This document shows, in pieces, positions 45,827-59,630 of a DNA stretch of 64,000 bases. Location of the stretch: contig NZ_CP062165.1 in the NCBI RefSeq assembly GCF_014844075.1, positions 2,418,001-2,482,000 of the forward strand, in the 5' to 3' direction. Position numbers and translations under genes: made by a program. The stretch is from Paenibacillus sp. JNUCC-31 (GTDB lineage: Bacteria; Bacillota; Bacilli; Paenibacillales; Paenibacillaceae). Positions within the stretch are counted from its first letter, which is position 1, and the number at the start of each line of letters is the position of its first letter. Below the pieces are notes generated by a model that was given only the letters and a program-made list of their open reading frames with translations, ran no database searches and was not told the DNA's origin.

Positions 45827-48619
45827 TCAGCCTGTATTACGCAGTCCTGCAGCAATGCCATTGATTGTCAGCAACACTTCTCTAAGCAGTTCCGTATCAT
45901 CCTCACCACGTTCACGCATATCTCTGAGCTCGCTCAGAAGTTGAACCTGCATGTAGGACAATGGATCAACATAAGGATTGCGTAGTCGGATTGACTCTTG
46001 AATCACCGGTACGTCATCCAGAATTTCAGCTTCTCCGGTAATTTTCAAAATAAGCTCTTTAGTCAGCTTAAATTCGGATTCAATCTGACCATAGATGCGG
46101 TCACGCGCTTCCTTGTTGGAAGTCATGGCTGAGTATTCTTTGGCAATCACCAGATCTGCCTTGGCTACAGCCATCTGAACCGTATCAATCAGCGTGCGGA
46201 AGAATGGGAAGCTTGCATACATTTCTTTCAGGACAATCAGATTTTCCTCTTTATCCTGATAGAAACTTTGCAGCCCTGTTCCAGCCGCATACCATGCTGG
46301 AAGCAGATAACGACTTTGTGTCCATGCAAATACCCAAGGAATCGCTCTGAGATCTTCGAACTTGTCGCTACCTTTCCGCTTGGACGGACGTGAACCAATA
46401 TTCAGTTCACCCACCTCTGGAAGCGGTGTGGATTCCTTGAAGAAGGTAAAGAAGTCCGGATCACGGAAAATCAGATCCTGATATTTCGTCAGGGATACTT
46501 CCGAAATCTCTTTGATGATGCTGTCCCAATGACGCTCGGATTCTGATTCTTGCGGCTCAAGACCATTCAGTGCTGCTGTAATCAAAGCAGAAGTTGCCTG
46601 CTCCAAACTACGGTATGCAATCCCCTGAAGGGAATAACGAGAAGAAATGACCTCTCCCTGCTCTGTAATCTTGATGCCTCCGCCAATGGTATGCGGTGGT
46701 TGAGCAAGAATACTGCGGTTGAGTGGCATGCCGCCACGTCCAAGAGCTCCGCCACGTCCATGGAAGAACTTCAGCTTAACGCCGTGTTCATTTCCTACAG
46801 CCGTGATCGCATTCATTGCTACACGCAGTTCCCAGTTGGCTGTAACCACCCCGCCATCCTTGTTGCTGTCGGAGTATCCCAACATGATTTCATGCAATTC
46901 ATTCCGTCCGCTCACACTTGCACGGTATACCGGAAGGTTAAACAGCTTTTGCATAATATCGGAAGCGGCATGAAGATCATCAATCGTTTCAAACAGTGGA
47001 ACTGCTTGAAGCGAAGATACCACTTCGCCGTTAGGTCCTTTGCTGAACAAGCCTACTTCCTTGGCAAACACCATGACTTCAAGCAGATCACTTGCTCCCT
47101 GGGTCATACTAATCAAATAACTTGTGATACAACCGGCCCCAAACTCGCTTTGAGCACGCTTAATTGTACGGAACACGTCCAAGCACTCTTTAGTCCCCTC
47201 CGTGTATTGGTGATAAGGAGAAGTAAGCGGACGAGGGTCGTCCAGCAAACGAGCGAGCAAATCGATTTTGCCATCCTCCGTCAGACGAGCATAATCTTCT
47301 ACGATGTTCATCTTGGCCAAAATCTCCGACATCGCATTTTCATGCTCTTTGCTGTGCTGACGTACATCCAATGCAGCCGTATGGAAACCAAACAGCTCCA
47401 CTTGACGAATCATTTTGCGAATGGTCGTATCCGCTACATAGTCCGCAAAGTGATGACGTAGGCTGCGATCGATAATCATCAGATCATCCATCAGACCTTG
47501 AGCGCTGTCATAGCGGTCAGGCTGTCCCACTTTGTTCTCATCCAAGACATTGTTCAGCTTGGCAATCATATATGCCAATTTGATCCGATATGGCTCTTTT
47601 TCATTCCGCCACATATCCACTTTTTTCAACGTTACACAACTACGGTCCTGCTCAATTGACTGCACCAGCTCATCCGATACGTGGATGATGTTCGTGCTGA
47701 AGCTGAGATGTCCCATAAGTTCAATCATAATCCGCTGATACTCACGCAAAGCGAGTTTACGCTGCATCAACAGTGTCTGCCATGTTACGTCTGAAGTTAC
47801 CGAAGGATTTCCATCCCGGTCTCCACCGATCCAGGAACCGAACCGCAAATACGTCGGCACATGCCAGTCATGGTCAGGGTAAAATTTATTCAAGCAGCGT
47901 TCAAGCTCCTGATATACATCCGGAAGTACGTGGAATAACGTTTCATGAAAGTAATACATCCCGTTCCGCACTTCATCGAGCACAGTCGGTTTACGGTCAC
48001 GAAGCTCATCGGTTTGCCATAGAGTAATGACTTCGTTCAGCAGCTTTTCCCGTAACTGTTCACGTTCACGCAACGTCAGCGTAGGATTATCAAGTAGCAT
48101 GACATCTTCGGATATCCGTTTGTGGATGTCCAGTATAACCCGACGCATAGCTTCGGTTGGATGAGCTGTCATAACTAATTCCAGAGACAAATCCTCTAGA
48201 ATATCCTCTACTTCTGTATGAGACAGTCCGCGTTCCTTCAGATCCTGTACTGCTTTCTCAATCGATCCTGGCTGCACAGCGTTCCCTGCAGAACGTTCAT
48301 AATCCCGTTTACGCCGGATCCGATGGTTTTGTTCAGCAATATTAACTAATTGAAAATAAATCGCGAAAGCCCGAATAACCTGATGGCGATTTTCCGAGTC
48401 TAATTCCTGGATCATCGTTTTGAATTCTGCATAAAGTTCTGGCAAGAACTCTGCTCGCAACGATTTGCTCGTTTCCCGAATCTTCTCAACGATATCTAGA
48501 AGCTCCGTGCCTCCTTGATGGACAAGAACTTCTCCGAGTATGTTGCCCAGGAACCGCACGTCTCGCCGAAGCAGGTTGTTGGATTGGCTTTTGCTGGCGG
48601 TTACCATAGTTTCAGTCAT
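45827..48619 (-). CDS. ppc: Phosphoenolpyruvate carboxylase
   Basis: 930 residues, full length. Catalytic motifs: VMTAHPTEAMRR (His) near 165, RFGSWIGGDRDGNPSV near 265, and FHGRGGALGRGGMP near 600; it ends with RNTG as usual. It carboxylates phosphoenolpyruvate to oxaloacetate to refill the citric acid cycle. Start chosen at ATG 48619, which has GGGAGG six bases upstream, rather than the in-frame ATG at 48685. Single gene with its own terminator. Confidence 0.98.
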   Translation of the reverse strand: MTETMVTASKSQSNNLLRRDVRFLGNILGEVLVHQGGTELLDIVEKIRETSKSLRAEFLPELYAEFKTMIQELDSENRHQVIRAFAIYFQLVNIAEQNHRIRRKRDYERSAGNAVQPGSIEKAVQDLKERGLSHTEVEDILEDLSLELVMTAHPTEAMRRVILDIHKRISEDVMLLDNPTLTLREREQLREKLLNEVITLWQTDELRDRKPTVLDEVRNGMYYFHETLFHVLPDVYQELERCLNKFYPDHDWHVPTYLRFGSWIGGDRDGNPSVTSDVTWQTLLMQRKLALREYQRIMIELMGHLSFSTNIIHVSDELVQSIEQDRSCVTLKKVDMWRNEKEPYRIKLAYMIAKLNNVLDENKVGQPDRYDSAQGLMDDLMIIDRSLRHHFADYVADTTIRKMIRQVELFGFHTAALDVRQHSKEHENAMSEILAKMNIVEDYARLTEDGKIDLLARLLDDPRPLTSPYHQYTEGTKECLDVFRTIKRAQSEFGAGCITSYLISMTQGASDLLEVMVFAKEVGLFSKGPNGEVVSSLQAVPLFETIDDLHAASDIMQKLFNLPVYRASVSGRNELHEIMLGYSDSNKDGGVVTANWELRVAMNAITAVGNEHGVKLKFFHGRGGALGRGGMPLNRSILAQPPHTIGGGIKITEQGEVISSRYSLQGIAYRSLEQATSALITAALNGLEPQESESERHWDSIIKEISEVSLTKYQDLIFRDPDFFTFFKESTPLPEVGELNIGSRPSKRKGSDKFEDLRAIPWVFAWTQSRYLLPAWYAAGTGLQSFYQDKEENLIVLKEMYASFPFFRTLIDTVQMAVAKADLVIAKEYSAMTSNKEARDRIYGQIESEFKLTKELILKITGEAEILDDVPVIQESIRLRNPYVDPLSYMQVQLLSELRDMRERGEDDTELLREVLLTINGIAAGLRNTG

Positions 48620-49194
48620 GCTTATCCTCCCATCTGATCGTTCCAATCGTACACGCAAATTTGACACCTTCATAACATCATACAATAAAATGGTACGAAA
48701 ATCTTTATTTTTCTACTAGTAAAAATGGGGATCAGCCCCGATTTACAGCACAAAAACACGCTTTATTATTCATTTTCTTGTTCTGCTTCGATCAATGGTC
48801 AAATGCTGTCCCATGATACATTTATCACGTACTATTCATAATACAAAATTCACATACCTATTCCTAATTTCTTATAAATATACAGTCGTACGGGTATGAT
48901 TTACTTTCGAATAGATTCATGTCTACAAGCATTTCCACTGCTACAAACCAGACGAAACATACAGAAACATGACCGGCAAAGCAAGCTTTTGTATACTTTA
49001 CCACAGTGACGTAATAAATTAAAGGTCAATTTGTAATTTTCTTTCCTCTAAATGGCGCTTACTTTAGAATTTGTTATATACGTTGTGAGACAGCTGTAAT
49101 CATAGGAATAACTTAACATTCATATTTCTACATAATATTCTTTTGCACTTGGGCAGATTAAAGGATAGTTCAAACATAAAAGGGGGGCTAACAA
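48620..49194. other. Intergenic region between ppc and the WGxxGxxG gene
   Basis: AT-rich, about 575 bases. It must contain the divergent promoters of ppc and the small secreted protein. No clear gene, RNA or repeat was found. Confidence 0.5.
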
Positions 49195-49500
49195 ATGAAG
49201 AAAAAAAGTACTACTTTTATCGCTTCCATGCTTTTAGTGGCTGCATTGGCAGGTACAGCCGCTGCCCAGGGCCACACGACGAAAGGAATGGAACCCAATG
49301 CTACACATATGAGCACGTACGATAACAGCAACTACACTAACAGCAACTACACTAACGGTGACTACCGCACCAACAACGTTCGTACAAATGCTGCTACAAC
49401 AGATCGAAACAAGGGAATGGACTGGGGCTGGCTTGGTTTGCTGGGTCTACTTGGATTAGCTGGCATGCGCAGAAAAGTAACTGATCATAACGATCGTTAA
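49195..49500 (+). CDS. Small secreted WGxxGxxG-type protein
   Basis: 101 residues. A signal peptide (about 1-25, cut after TAAA) leads to a Asn/Thr/Tyr-rich linker with the tandem unit NSNYTNSNYTNG and then the C-terminal segment WGWLGLLGLLGLAGMRRK, a Trp-Gly start, hydrophobic Gly-rich stretch and basic end. This is the layout of WGxxGxxG-CTERM sorting signals (from recall of family names). It is probably held in or sorted at the membrane. ATG preceded by AAAGGGGGG. Single gene with a terminator; role unknown. Confidence 0.8.
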   Translation: MKKKSTTFIASMLLVAALAGTAAAQGHTTKGMEPNATHMSTYDNSNYTNSNYTNGDYRTNNVRTNAATTDRNKGMDWGWLGLLGLLGLAGMRRKVTDHNDR

Positions 49501-49541
49501 TTTCGGCCAAACTCCCTATAAGCATTTACTTACAAGTTAAC

Positions 49542-49594
49542 CAAAGAGCCAAGACCCTCTTGTCATTCAGTGATAAGAGGGGCTTGGCTCTTTG
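49542..49594 (+). terminator. Terminator after the WGxxGxxG gene
   Basis: CAAAGAGCCAAG...CTTGGCTCTTTG long stem. Confidence 0.75.
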
Positions 49595-49639
49595 ATATGT
49601 TTTCAACAAAACCTTAGTATCTGCACGCATAAAAATAAA

Positions 49640-49670
49640 GAAAAGCCTCTGCATTTGCAAAGGCTCTTCA
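49640..49670 (-). terminator. Terminator of the rRNA-tRNA operon
   Basis: AGCCTTTGCA pairs with TGCAGAGGCT on the minus strand, followed by TTTTC and further T, just after the last tRNA. Confidence 0.75.
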
Positions 49671-49682
49671 GTACAACAATTA

Positions 49683-49753
49683 AGCGGGTGATGGGAATCG
49701 AACCCACGCTATTAGCTTGGAAGGCTAAAGTTCTACCATTGAACTACACCCGC
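49683..49753 (-). tRNA. tRNA-Gly (TCC)
   Basis: 71-nt cloverleaf, acceptor GCGGGTG, anticodon TCC. Last gene of the array; CCA is not encoded. Confidence 0.96.
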
Positions 49754-49761
49754 AAGTAAAA

Positions 49762-49835
49762 TCGGGATGACACGATTTGAACATGCGACCCCCTGGTCCC
49801 AAACCAGGTGCTCTACCAAGCTGAGCTACATCCCG
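49762..49835 (-). tRNA. tRNA-Pro (TGG)
   Basis: 74-nt cloverleaf, acceptor CGGGATG, anticodon loop TTTGGGA. CCA not encoded. Confidence 0.96.
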
Positions 49836-49854
49836 ATACTTATGAAAATAATGG

Positions 49855-49928
49855 CGCGCCCTGAGAGATTCGAACTCCCGGCCTTTTGATTCGTAGTCAA
49901 ACGCTCTATCCAGCTGAGCTAAGGGCGC
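49855..49928 (-). tRNA. tRNA-Arg (ACG)
   Basis: 74-nt cloverleaf, acceptor GCGCCCT, anticodon ACG, read as ICG. CCA encoded at 49852-49854. Confidence 0.96.
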
Positions 49929-49937
49929 AAATATTGG

Positions 49938-50009
49938 AGCGGACGACGGGAATCGAACCCGCGACCCTCGCCTTGGCAAGGCGATGCTCTACCGCTGAGC
50001 CACGTCCGC
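49938..50009 (-). tRNA. tRNA-Gly (GCC)
   Basis: 72-nt cloverleaf, acceptor GCGGACG, anticodon GCC, CCA encoded. Confidence 0.96.
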
Positions 50010-50019
50010 TTATAAAGGA

Positions 50020-50100
50020 TGCGCGTGGAGGGACTTGAACCCCCACGTCAAAGACGCTAGATCCTAAGTCTAGTGCGTCTGCCAATTCCGCCACACGCGC
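50020..50100 (-). tRNA. tRNA-Leu (TAG)
   Basis: 81 nt with a variable arm, acceptor GCGCGTG, anticodon TAG. CCA not encoded. Confidence 0.95.
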
Positions 50101-50110
50101 ATATAACAAG

Positions 50111-50183
50111 TGAGCCATGAAGGGCTCGAACCTTCGACACCCTGATTAAAAGTCAGGTGCTCTACCAACTGAGCTAATGGCTC
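50111..50183 (-). tRNA. tRNA-Lys (TTT)
   Basis: 73-nt cloverleaf, acceptor GAGCCAT, anticodon TTT. Confidence 0.96.
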
Positions 50184-50195
50184 AAAATAAAATGG

Positions 50196-50267
50196 CTGGG
50201 GATATAGGATTTGAACCTATGCATGACGGAGTCAAAGTCCGTTGCCTTACCGCTTGGCTAATCCCCA
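50196..50267 (-). tRNA. tRNA-Gln (TTG)
   Basis: 72-nt cloverleaf, acceptor TGGGGAT, anticodon TTG, CCA encoded. Confidence 0.96.
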
Positions 50268-50280
50268 TTAAGTTAAGTGG

Positions 50281-50353
50281 TGGAGGCTGAGGGGATCGAA
50301 CCCCCGACCCTCTGCTTGTAAGGCAGATGCTCTCCCAGCTGAGCTAAGCCTCC
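50281..50353 (-). tRNA. tRNA-Val (TAC)
   Basis: 73-nt cloverleaf, acceptor GGAGGCT, anticodon TAC, CCA encoded. Confidence 0.96.
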
Positions 50354-50356
50354 ATC

Positions 50357-50374
50357 CTATGACCCGTAGGGGAT
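50357..50374. repeat. Duplicated 3' end of tRNA-Glu
   Basis: The 18 bases at 50357-50374 are identical to 50473-50490, the 3' acceptor and T-arm part of tRNA-Glu. About 98 bases of unrelated sequence lie between the copies, the only long gap in the tRNA array. It looks like a direct-repeat scar of a lost or partial insertion, or a tRNA duplication. Confidence 0.7.
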
Positions 50375-50475
50375 ACTCTCACTTCGTTCGAGACTGCGAT
50401 GTCATTGCTAACGAAGTTTATCCTCCGACGACCCTTTGGGATTCTCATCCCTTTTCAAGCTAATAAATATAGCTA

Positions 50476-50547
50476 TGACCCGTAGGGGATTCGAACCCCT
50501 GTTACCTCCGTGAAAGGGAGGTGTCTTAACCCCTTGACCAACGGGCC
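50476..50547 (-). tRNA. tRNA-Glu (TTC)
   Basis: 72-nt cloverleaf, acceptor GGCCCGT, anticodon TTC. Its 3' end is repeated 116 bases downstream. Confidence 0.95.
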
Positions 50548-50557
50548 CCATTTCCAA

Positions 50558-50630
50558 AGCTCTCAACCGGGATCGAACCGGTGACCTCATCCTTACCATG
50601 GATGCACTCTACCTACTGAGCTATGAGAGC
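50558..50630 (-). tRNA. tRNA-Thr (GGT)
   Basis: 73-nt cloverleaf, acceptor GCTCTCA, anticodon GGT. Confidence 0.96.
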
Positions 50631-50636
50631 AAATGG

Positions 50637-50709
50637 CTCCCCGAACAGGGCTCGAACCTGTGACAACTCGATTAACAGTCGAGTGCTCTACCAACTGAGC
50701 TATCAGGGA
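50637..50709 (-). tRNA. tRNA-Asn (GTT)
   Basis: 73-nt cloverleaf, acceptor TCCCTGA, anticodon GTT, CCA encoded. First tRNA after the distal 5S gene. Confidence 0.96.
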
Positions 50710-50793
50710 ATAATATGCATTTGCAGTGCAAATGCAATTCATCGTACAACGTCAACATGCAGAGCCTGTTTTCTATGTATGATGAAAGAGTTC

Positions 50794-50910
50794 GCTTGGC
50801 GGCGTCCTACTCTCCCAGGACCCTGCGGTCCAAGTACCATCGGCGCTAGAGGGCTTAACGGTCGTGTTCGGGATGGGTACGTGTGGAACCCCTCCGCCAT
50901 CGCCACCAAA
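50794..50910 (-). rRNA. rrf: 5S ribosomal RNA (distal copy)
   Basis: 117 nt, beginning TTTGGTGGCGATGGCGG on the minus strand and ending GCCGCCAAGC. It follows the 23S gene as usual. Confidence 0.96.
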
Positions 50911-51054
50911 CATGATTTGTCGAAGCATCGCTTCTTGAAATCCATTGTGGAACTGAAAATCATACACACATTCTGTGATGTACCTATTTTCATTTCAGAG
51001 ATTATTCTCTGAAAACTAGATCCGAAACGAAACCTGCGATTACAACCTGCATAT

Positions 51055-54102
<3,048 letters not shown>

Positions 54103-54308
54103 ATTTCGCTCGTGTTCGAGCTGTCGCTCCGCTTGTTTTGGACTACGTCCAAAGCCAAAAGTCGCTCCATTTCGATCACTCGCTCATGCAATCTACCGTT
54201 TTTATTGAAACTTGTTTAACACAAGTTCAGCTAAAAAGGAATGTTCTAATTCGCATTTTTCGTTTCGATATCTAGTTTTCAAAGAACAAGCTTGTAAAAT
54301 CTTGTTGG

Positions 54309-54381
54309 TGGAGCCAAGCGGGATCGAACCGCTGACCTCCTGCTTGCAAGGCAGGCGCTCTCCCAGCTGAGCTATGGCCCC
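54309..54381 (-). tRNA. tRNA-Ala (TGC)
   Basis: 73-nt cloverleaf in the rRNA spacer, acceptor GGGGCCA, anticodon TGC, CCA encoded. Confidence 0.96.
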
Positions 54382-54406
54382 ATATTAGATTTTAAGGTAT
54401 ACATGG

Positions 54407-54480
54407 TGGGCCCTGGTGGACTCGAACCACCGGCCTCACCCTTATCAGAGGTGCGCTCTAACCAACTGAGCTAAGGGCCC
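54407..54480 (-). tRNA. tRNA-Ile (GAT)
   Basis: 74-nt cloverleaf in the rRNA spacer, acceptor GGGCCCT, anticodon GAT, CCA encoded. Confidence 0.96.
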
Positions 54481-54516
54481 ACATTATATATCATATTGAA
54501 ACCCATAAGGGTTTAC

Positions 54517-54633
54517 GCTTGGCGGCGTTCTACTCTCCCAGGACCCTGCGGTCCAAGTACCATTGACGCTGAAGGGCTTAACGGTCGTGTTCGGGATGGG
54601 AACGTGTGGAACCCCTTCGCTATCGCCACCAAA
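54517..54633 (-). rRNA. rrf: 5S ribosomal RNA (extra copy between 16S and tRNA-Ile)
   Basis: 117 nt, complete, differing from the distal 5S gene at about eight positions. It lies between the 16S gene and the spacer tRNAs, an unusual place. Several differences fall in facing helix strands, so pairing seems kept. Confidence 0.95.
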
Positions 54634-54736
54634 CGTTTGAGAGTTTGAGCTCTCAAAACTGAGCAACGAGTGAGTAACTAGCCGACCTGGCTAGATTTTG
54701 TATTTGAATGTTTCCGTTACAGGAAACGATTCTCCA

Positions 54737-56292
<1,556 letters not shown>

Positions 56293-56504
56293 GTATTGAA
56301 AAGAGCGATAAGCTCAATTTGAATCTGACGAGATTAAAAACCTCATTTGTGCTTCGAAATCATACCGTCCGAAGACGTGTACCGATTTCTCAGCGTCGAT
56401 CTTGCAAGCAAGATCGTTACTCACTCGTTGTTCAGTTTTCAAAGATCAAACATTCAATTTGTTACTGTTTTTCGCGTCACCGTGTTTTCAGCGGCGACTT
56501 TTAT

Positions 56505-56533
56505 AATATATCATGTTTAAGTTTACTTGGCAA
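56505..56533 (-). promoter_or_regulatory. rRNA operon promoter (proximal)
   Basis: TTGCCA (56533-56528), 17-base spacer, TATATT (56510-56505). Confidence 0.7.
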
Positions 56534-56614
56534 GCACTTTTTTCGATTTAATTCTCATCACTCTATTTCAGCGCTTGTTTCGGTTAACTTCTCCTTAAAA
56601 ATGGAACGAAAATT

Positions 56615-56643
56615 AATTTATCATATTGAATAAAAAAGGTCAA
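56615..56643 (-). promoter_or_regulatory. rRNA operon promoter (distal)
   Basis: TTGACC (56643-56638), 17-base spacer, TAAATT (56620-56615). About 110 bases upstream of the proximal one, the usual tandem layout for rRNA operons. Confidence 0.65.
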
Positions 56644-56787
56644 CCCTTTTTCGACAAATTGTTTCCTATCCCTTCTCAAGCTCTTCTCTTCTTTAACCTT
56701 ATATCTCATTCATAGTGTTTGAGGTACAGCACTGGCTATACGGGCCGCACCTCTCTTATATTCTGAATTATCCTTATAGGCATATCG

Positions 56788-57018
56788 TTATGGCTTGGAC
56801 TTTTTTAATTTACCGCCTCTTGCATATTTGGATAGCTCTTTGGGTGGTGCAAAGCGTGCATACATCCGGAACACTGTCTTGTAGCGACTCGCAATGGCGT
56901 ATTTGATCTCTTGATCGAGACGGTTATCACTTAAATCGAACAGCATTTCATCAAGTTCTTTGCGTAATACATAATCCAGTTCTTTGCATTCCTTCTCGTT
57001 AAACAGCATACCCAGCAT
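56788..57018 (-). CDS. Hypothetical protein, 76 residues
   Basis: Charged, helix-rich small protein (LFNEKECKELDYVLRKELDEM; RYKTVFRMYARFAPP; basic end KLKKSKP). No family recognised. ATG 57018 follows AGGAGAA, and the coding pattern (charged amphipathic helices, no low complexity) supports a real gene. Probably cytoplasmic. It lies between the rRNA promoter region and the SpoIIM-like gene. Confidence 0.7.
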   Translation of the reverse strand: MLGMLFNEKECKELDYVLRKELDEMLFDLSDNRLDQEIKYAIASRYKTVFRMYARFAPPKELSKYARGGKLKKSKP

Positions 57019-57225
57019 TAGAGTTCTCCTTTTTCTGCAAATGGATAATTGGCGTGCCTATGTATTCAAGTTCATGCCCTTTCGGTCAGAGCTCTATATT
57101 GGACAACGCCGGTTTGAGAAGCAACCCCAGGATCATCTTTATTTGCCCTTTGTGGTTGCTTCTGAAACCCGTTTTATTGTTATGGTCAACTTTCTGAAAA
57201 TTTATGAATACCATCCCATATTAAT

Positions 57226-57843
57226 TTATCCTCGCACCAGGCTGTATGTGAGTGTACTTTCGATTATCGCTGCAACAAGAAGCAATATAACAATCCAATA
57301 GGAGGCGGTTACGGTAGTGCGCATAAATGAACCCCACTGGCTGCCGAGCTTATTTCGTTTGTCCCCTCTAAATTGGACAAGACTTTTGAGAACCAACCCA
57401 CCAAATCTTAATCCGAATGCACATGCGATAATAATGACCGGAATTTCAATAATACCATGGGGAAGAAGCCCCTTAACGACAATATCGAAAAAGCTTGCCC
57501 CATAGTTCATTGTGGTGTGCACCAGAAAACCGATAACCATTCCATTAATCAACAGGAAAATGACAGGTAGAATACCAAAGAACAGACCGGCGTATATCAC
57601 GAGTACGCTTTTGATGGCATTATTGAAAAAGATAAAAAGGAAAAAGTTCCATTGCACATTCCCCCCCTGCTCCAGCCGTTCACTGACTTCTCTAAGTCCC
57701 CCAATCTGTTTTAACAACAAATCCTCCAGTGGACCCGTACCGACCCACCCTGCACCTATGCCAACAACAAACAGCGCAACTGACCAAATTAATGCACTCC
57801 TAATCGAACCTAGAGCTCTGAGAAATGTACTGAATTTTAACAT
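57226..57843 (-). CDS. Stage II sporulation protein M-like membrane protein
   Basis: 205 residues with about five membrane segments (SALIWSVALFVVGIGAGWVG; KSVLVIYAGLFFGILPVIFLL; a C-terminal IVILLLVAAIIE). The pattern FFNNAIKSVL...GILPVI...PHGIIEIPVI is that of the SpoIIM/DUF95 family. In SpoIIM itself the protein works with SpoIID and SpoIIP in engulfment; this may be a paralog, since it stands alone here. ATG 57843 has AGGAGG upstream; the longer frame to 57936 is not needed. Confidence 0.85.
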   Translation of the reverse strand: MLKFSTFLRALGSIRSALIWSVALFVVGIGAGWVGTGPLEDLLLKQIGGLREVSERLEQGGNVQWNFFLFIFFNNAIKSVLVIYAGLFFGILPVIFLLINGMVIGFLVHTTMNYGASFFDIVVKGLLPHGIIEIPVIIIACAFGLRFGGLVLKSLVQFRGDKRNKLGSQWGSFMRTTVTASYWIVILLLVAAIIESTLTYSLVRG

Positions 57844-57963
57844 GATAACCTCCTGTGGAAACAAGATGATGGACAAACAAACGTCTGATACGAATAACTG
57901 CGAGGTACGAGCATACATTGGAGAGTAAACAAGCATTTCTTAAGGGAGAGGGGCGCTTATTGA

Positions 57964-58740
57964 ATGAACTCGTTCTATGTATTTAGCGGCAAAAAGATCA
58001 AACGTTTCCTGATTGTGCTGGTTGCTGCCGTCTTTGCTATCGGGATTATTTATCTGGAGAGCGGCAATATTTCTGTATTCTCGGAGGAAGCACCATCCGC
58101 CGTGTACAGCGTTCCAACCGAAAAGAAGGTGATTGCACTCACCTTTGACATTAGCTGGGGAGATAAAAGGACAGAACCTATTCTGAAGGTCCTTCAGGAT
58201 AATAAAGTTCAGAAGGCCACTTTCTTCTTGTCCTCCCCCTGGAGTAAGACACACCCCGAGATTGTAAAAGCCATCCAAGACGCAGGATACGAGATTGGCA
58301 GCCACGGGCACAAACACGACAACTACAGCAGTTTGACTGAAGACCAAATACGCAAGGAAATTTCTACAGCTCATAGCATTTTAACCGATTTAATAGGAAA
58401 AGAACCGAAATTACTGCGCCTGCCTAATGGGGATTTTGACAAACGAGTTCTTCAGGTAGCCAATAGCCTAAACTATCAAGTTGTCCAGTGGGATACCGAT
58501 TCGCAGGATTGGAAGAACCCTGGTGTACAAACCATTGTTGATCGTGTTGTTAGCAAGGCACATCCGGGTGACATCGTGCTGCTGCACGCCAGTGATTCAT
58601 CGAAACAAACGCACGAAGCATTGCCTGTCATTATCGACAAGTTAAAAAAGCAAGGGTATGAATTCGTGACTGTTTCCGAACTGCTCAATCATTCAAGTGT
58701 TAAAGGTAAAGAGGTTCGCGATCAAGCCAGTGCACAGTAA
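57964..58740 (+). CDS. pdaB: Polysaccharide deacetylase family sporulation protein PdaB
   Basis: 258 residues. N-terminal membrane anchor (about 13-32), then a NodB deacetylase domain: ALTFDISWGDKR, ATFFLSSPW, SHGHKHDNYS (metal His pair), LLRLPNGDFD. PdaB is needed for spore stability and is expressed in the forespore in Bacillus. The first motif has DIS where PdaA-type enzymes have DDG, as in known PdaB. It is divergent from the SpoIIM-like gene and convergent with kbaA. Confidence 0.93.
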   Translation: MNSFYVFSGKKIKRFLIVLVAAVFAIGIIYLESGNISVFSEEAPSAVYSVPTEKKVIALTFDISWGDKRTEPILKVLQDNKVQKATFFLSSPWSKTHPEIVKAIQDAGYEIGSHGHKHDNYSSLTEDQIRKEISTAHSILTDLIGKEPKLLRLPNGDFDKRVLQVANSLNYQVVQWDTDSQDWKNPGVQTIVDRVVSKAHPGDIVLLHASDSSKQTHEALPVIIDKLKKQGYEFVTVSELLNHSSVKGKEVRDQASAQ

Positions 58741-58825
58741 CGTTAATCGCATAGCTTAGCTGCTGCAACTACCGTAATCGTAACCTTTGGAGTTATCCAG
58801 TAAAAGCGCTGAATCACCATAAATG

Positions 58826-58853
58826 AAAAGAGCTAACCTGGTTAGCTCTTTTT
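58826..58853. terminator. Bidirectional terminator between pdaB and kbaA
   Basis: AAAAGAGCTAACC / GGTTAGCTCTTTT hairpin with T runs on both strands. Confidence 0.85.
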
Positions 58854-58872
58854 GGCGTTTTTAAGATAATCG

Positions 58873-59505
58873 TTACGCATGGCTTTCTTGTATTTGCTCT
58901 TTCTTTTCGCTTGCCCGTTCCTCCACGGCTCCATCCACCAGCTTATGCAATATCAGCATTTGGTATGCATTACAGATTAGCAGTGGAACCACAATAAAGA
59001 TGGTGGCCGCATTCACATCAATTCGCAGCACACCGATCGTCTCCACTACGGTAACAGCTACCATGAAAAAGAGCGTAGGCACCAGGGCCGTAATATGCGT
59101 CTGCTTCACCTTTACGTAAGCGGTAACAATTCCAGCTGCCAAAATAATGATTCCAAGCACAATATCGGATAGGCGTTCTCGTTCCCCACCGACAAACAAG
59201 CGTAAAAACATCACATCAAGCAAAGCCAACACGGTTAAAACAATCTGTACCATTTGCCAACTTCGTTTTGAAAATACACCTTTACCCATATAGTTCAATA
59301 TCAAGTATGCGAAAAAACCCATCTGCGAATACACGCTAATCATAATTCCGGACCCAAACAAAATCAGGAGATAAATTAAAAAATCGGTTACCCCATTCGT
59401 TTTTTCTCCATTAACCAACATCATAATTAGACCCGTCACTAATGATCCTGCAGCCCCAATCAGCAAAGCTGACCAAAATAGGAAAAACCATTTACGTAAA
59501 TTCAA
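58873..59505 (-). CDS. kbaA: KinB-signalling pathway activation protein
   Basis: 210 residues, about six membrane segments (FFLFWSALLIGAAGSLVTG; FLIYLLILFGSGIMISVYSQMGFF; IVLGIIILAAGIVTAYV). Length, topology and position between pdaB and gerD match KbaA, which promotes KinB activity in sporulation initiation. ATG start. C-terminal charged tail EERASEKKEQIQESHA. Confidence 0.88.
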   Translation of the reverse strand: MNLRKWFFLFWSALLIGAAGSLVTGLIMMLVNGEKTNGVTDFLIYLLILFGSGIMISVYSQMGFFAYLILNYMGKGVFSKRSWQMVQIVLTVLALLDVMFLRLFVGGERERLSDIVLGIIILAAGIVTAYVKVKQTHITALVPTLFFMVAVTVVETIGVLRIDVNAATIFIVVPLLICNAYQMLILHKLVDGAVEERASEKKEQIQESHA

Positions 59506-59630
59506 ATGTTTTCCACCCCCGAGAGTTTATTTTACCAACCTTCACAGCAAAAAACCATCATCATTCAACATATTTAGCGGTTTACCATCACATACTACAT
59601 CCAGTATCTAATCAAGGAGGGGTTGTGCAC

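Larger units (their letters stand above)
56293..56787. other. rRNA leader and promoter region
   Basis: About 495 bases without a protein gene; holds the 16S leader and two tandem promoters for the rRNA operon. Its right end is the 3' flank of the 76-residue ORF. Confidence 0.7.

Noticed and set aside
46550..47461. 303-codon plus-strand open frame opposite ppc
   Set aside because: Antisense shadow of ppc with no start signal or family motif.
49725..50118. Minus-strand protein frames across the tRNA array
   Set aside because: These are translations of tRNA genes, a frequent false annotation; the cloverleaves explain the sequence.
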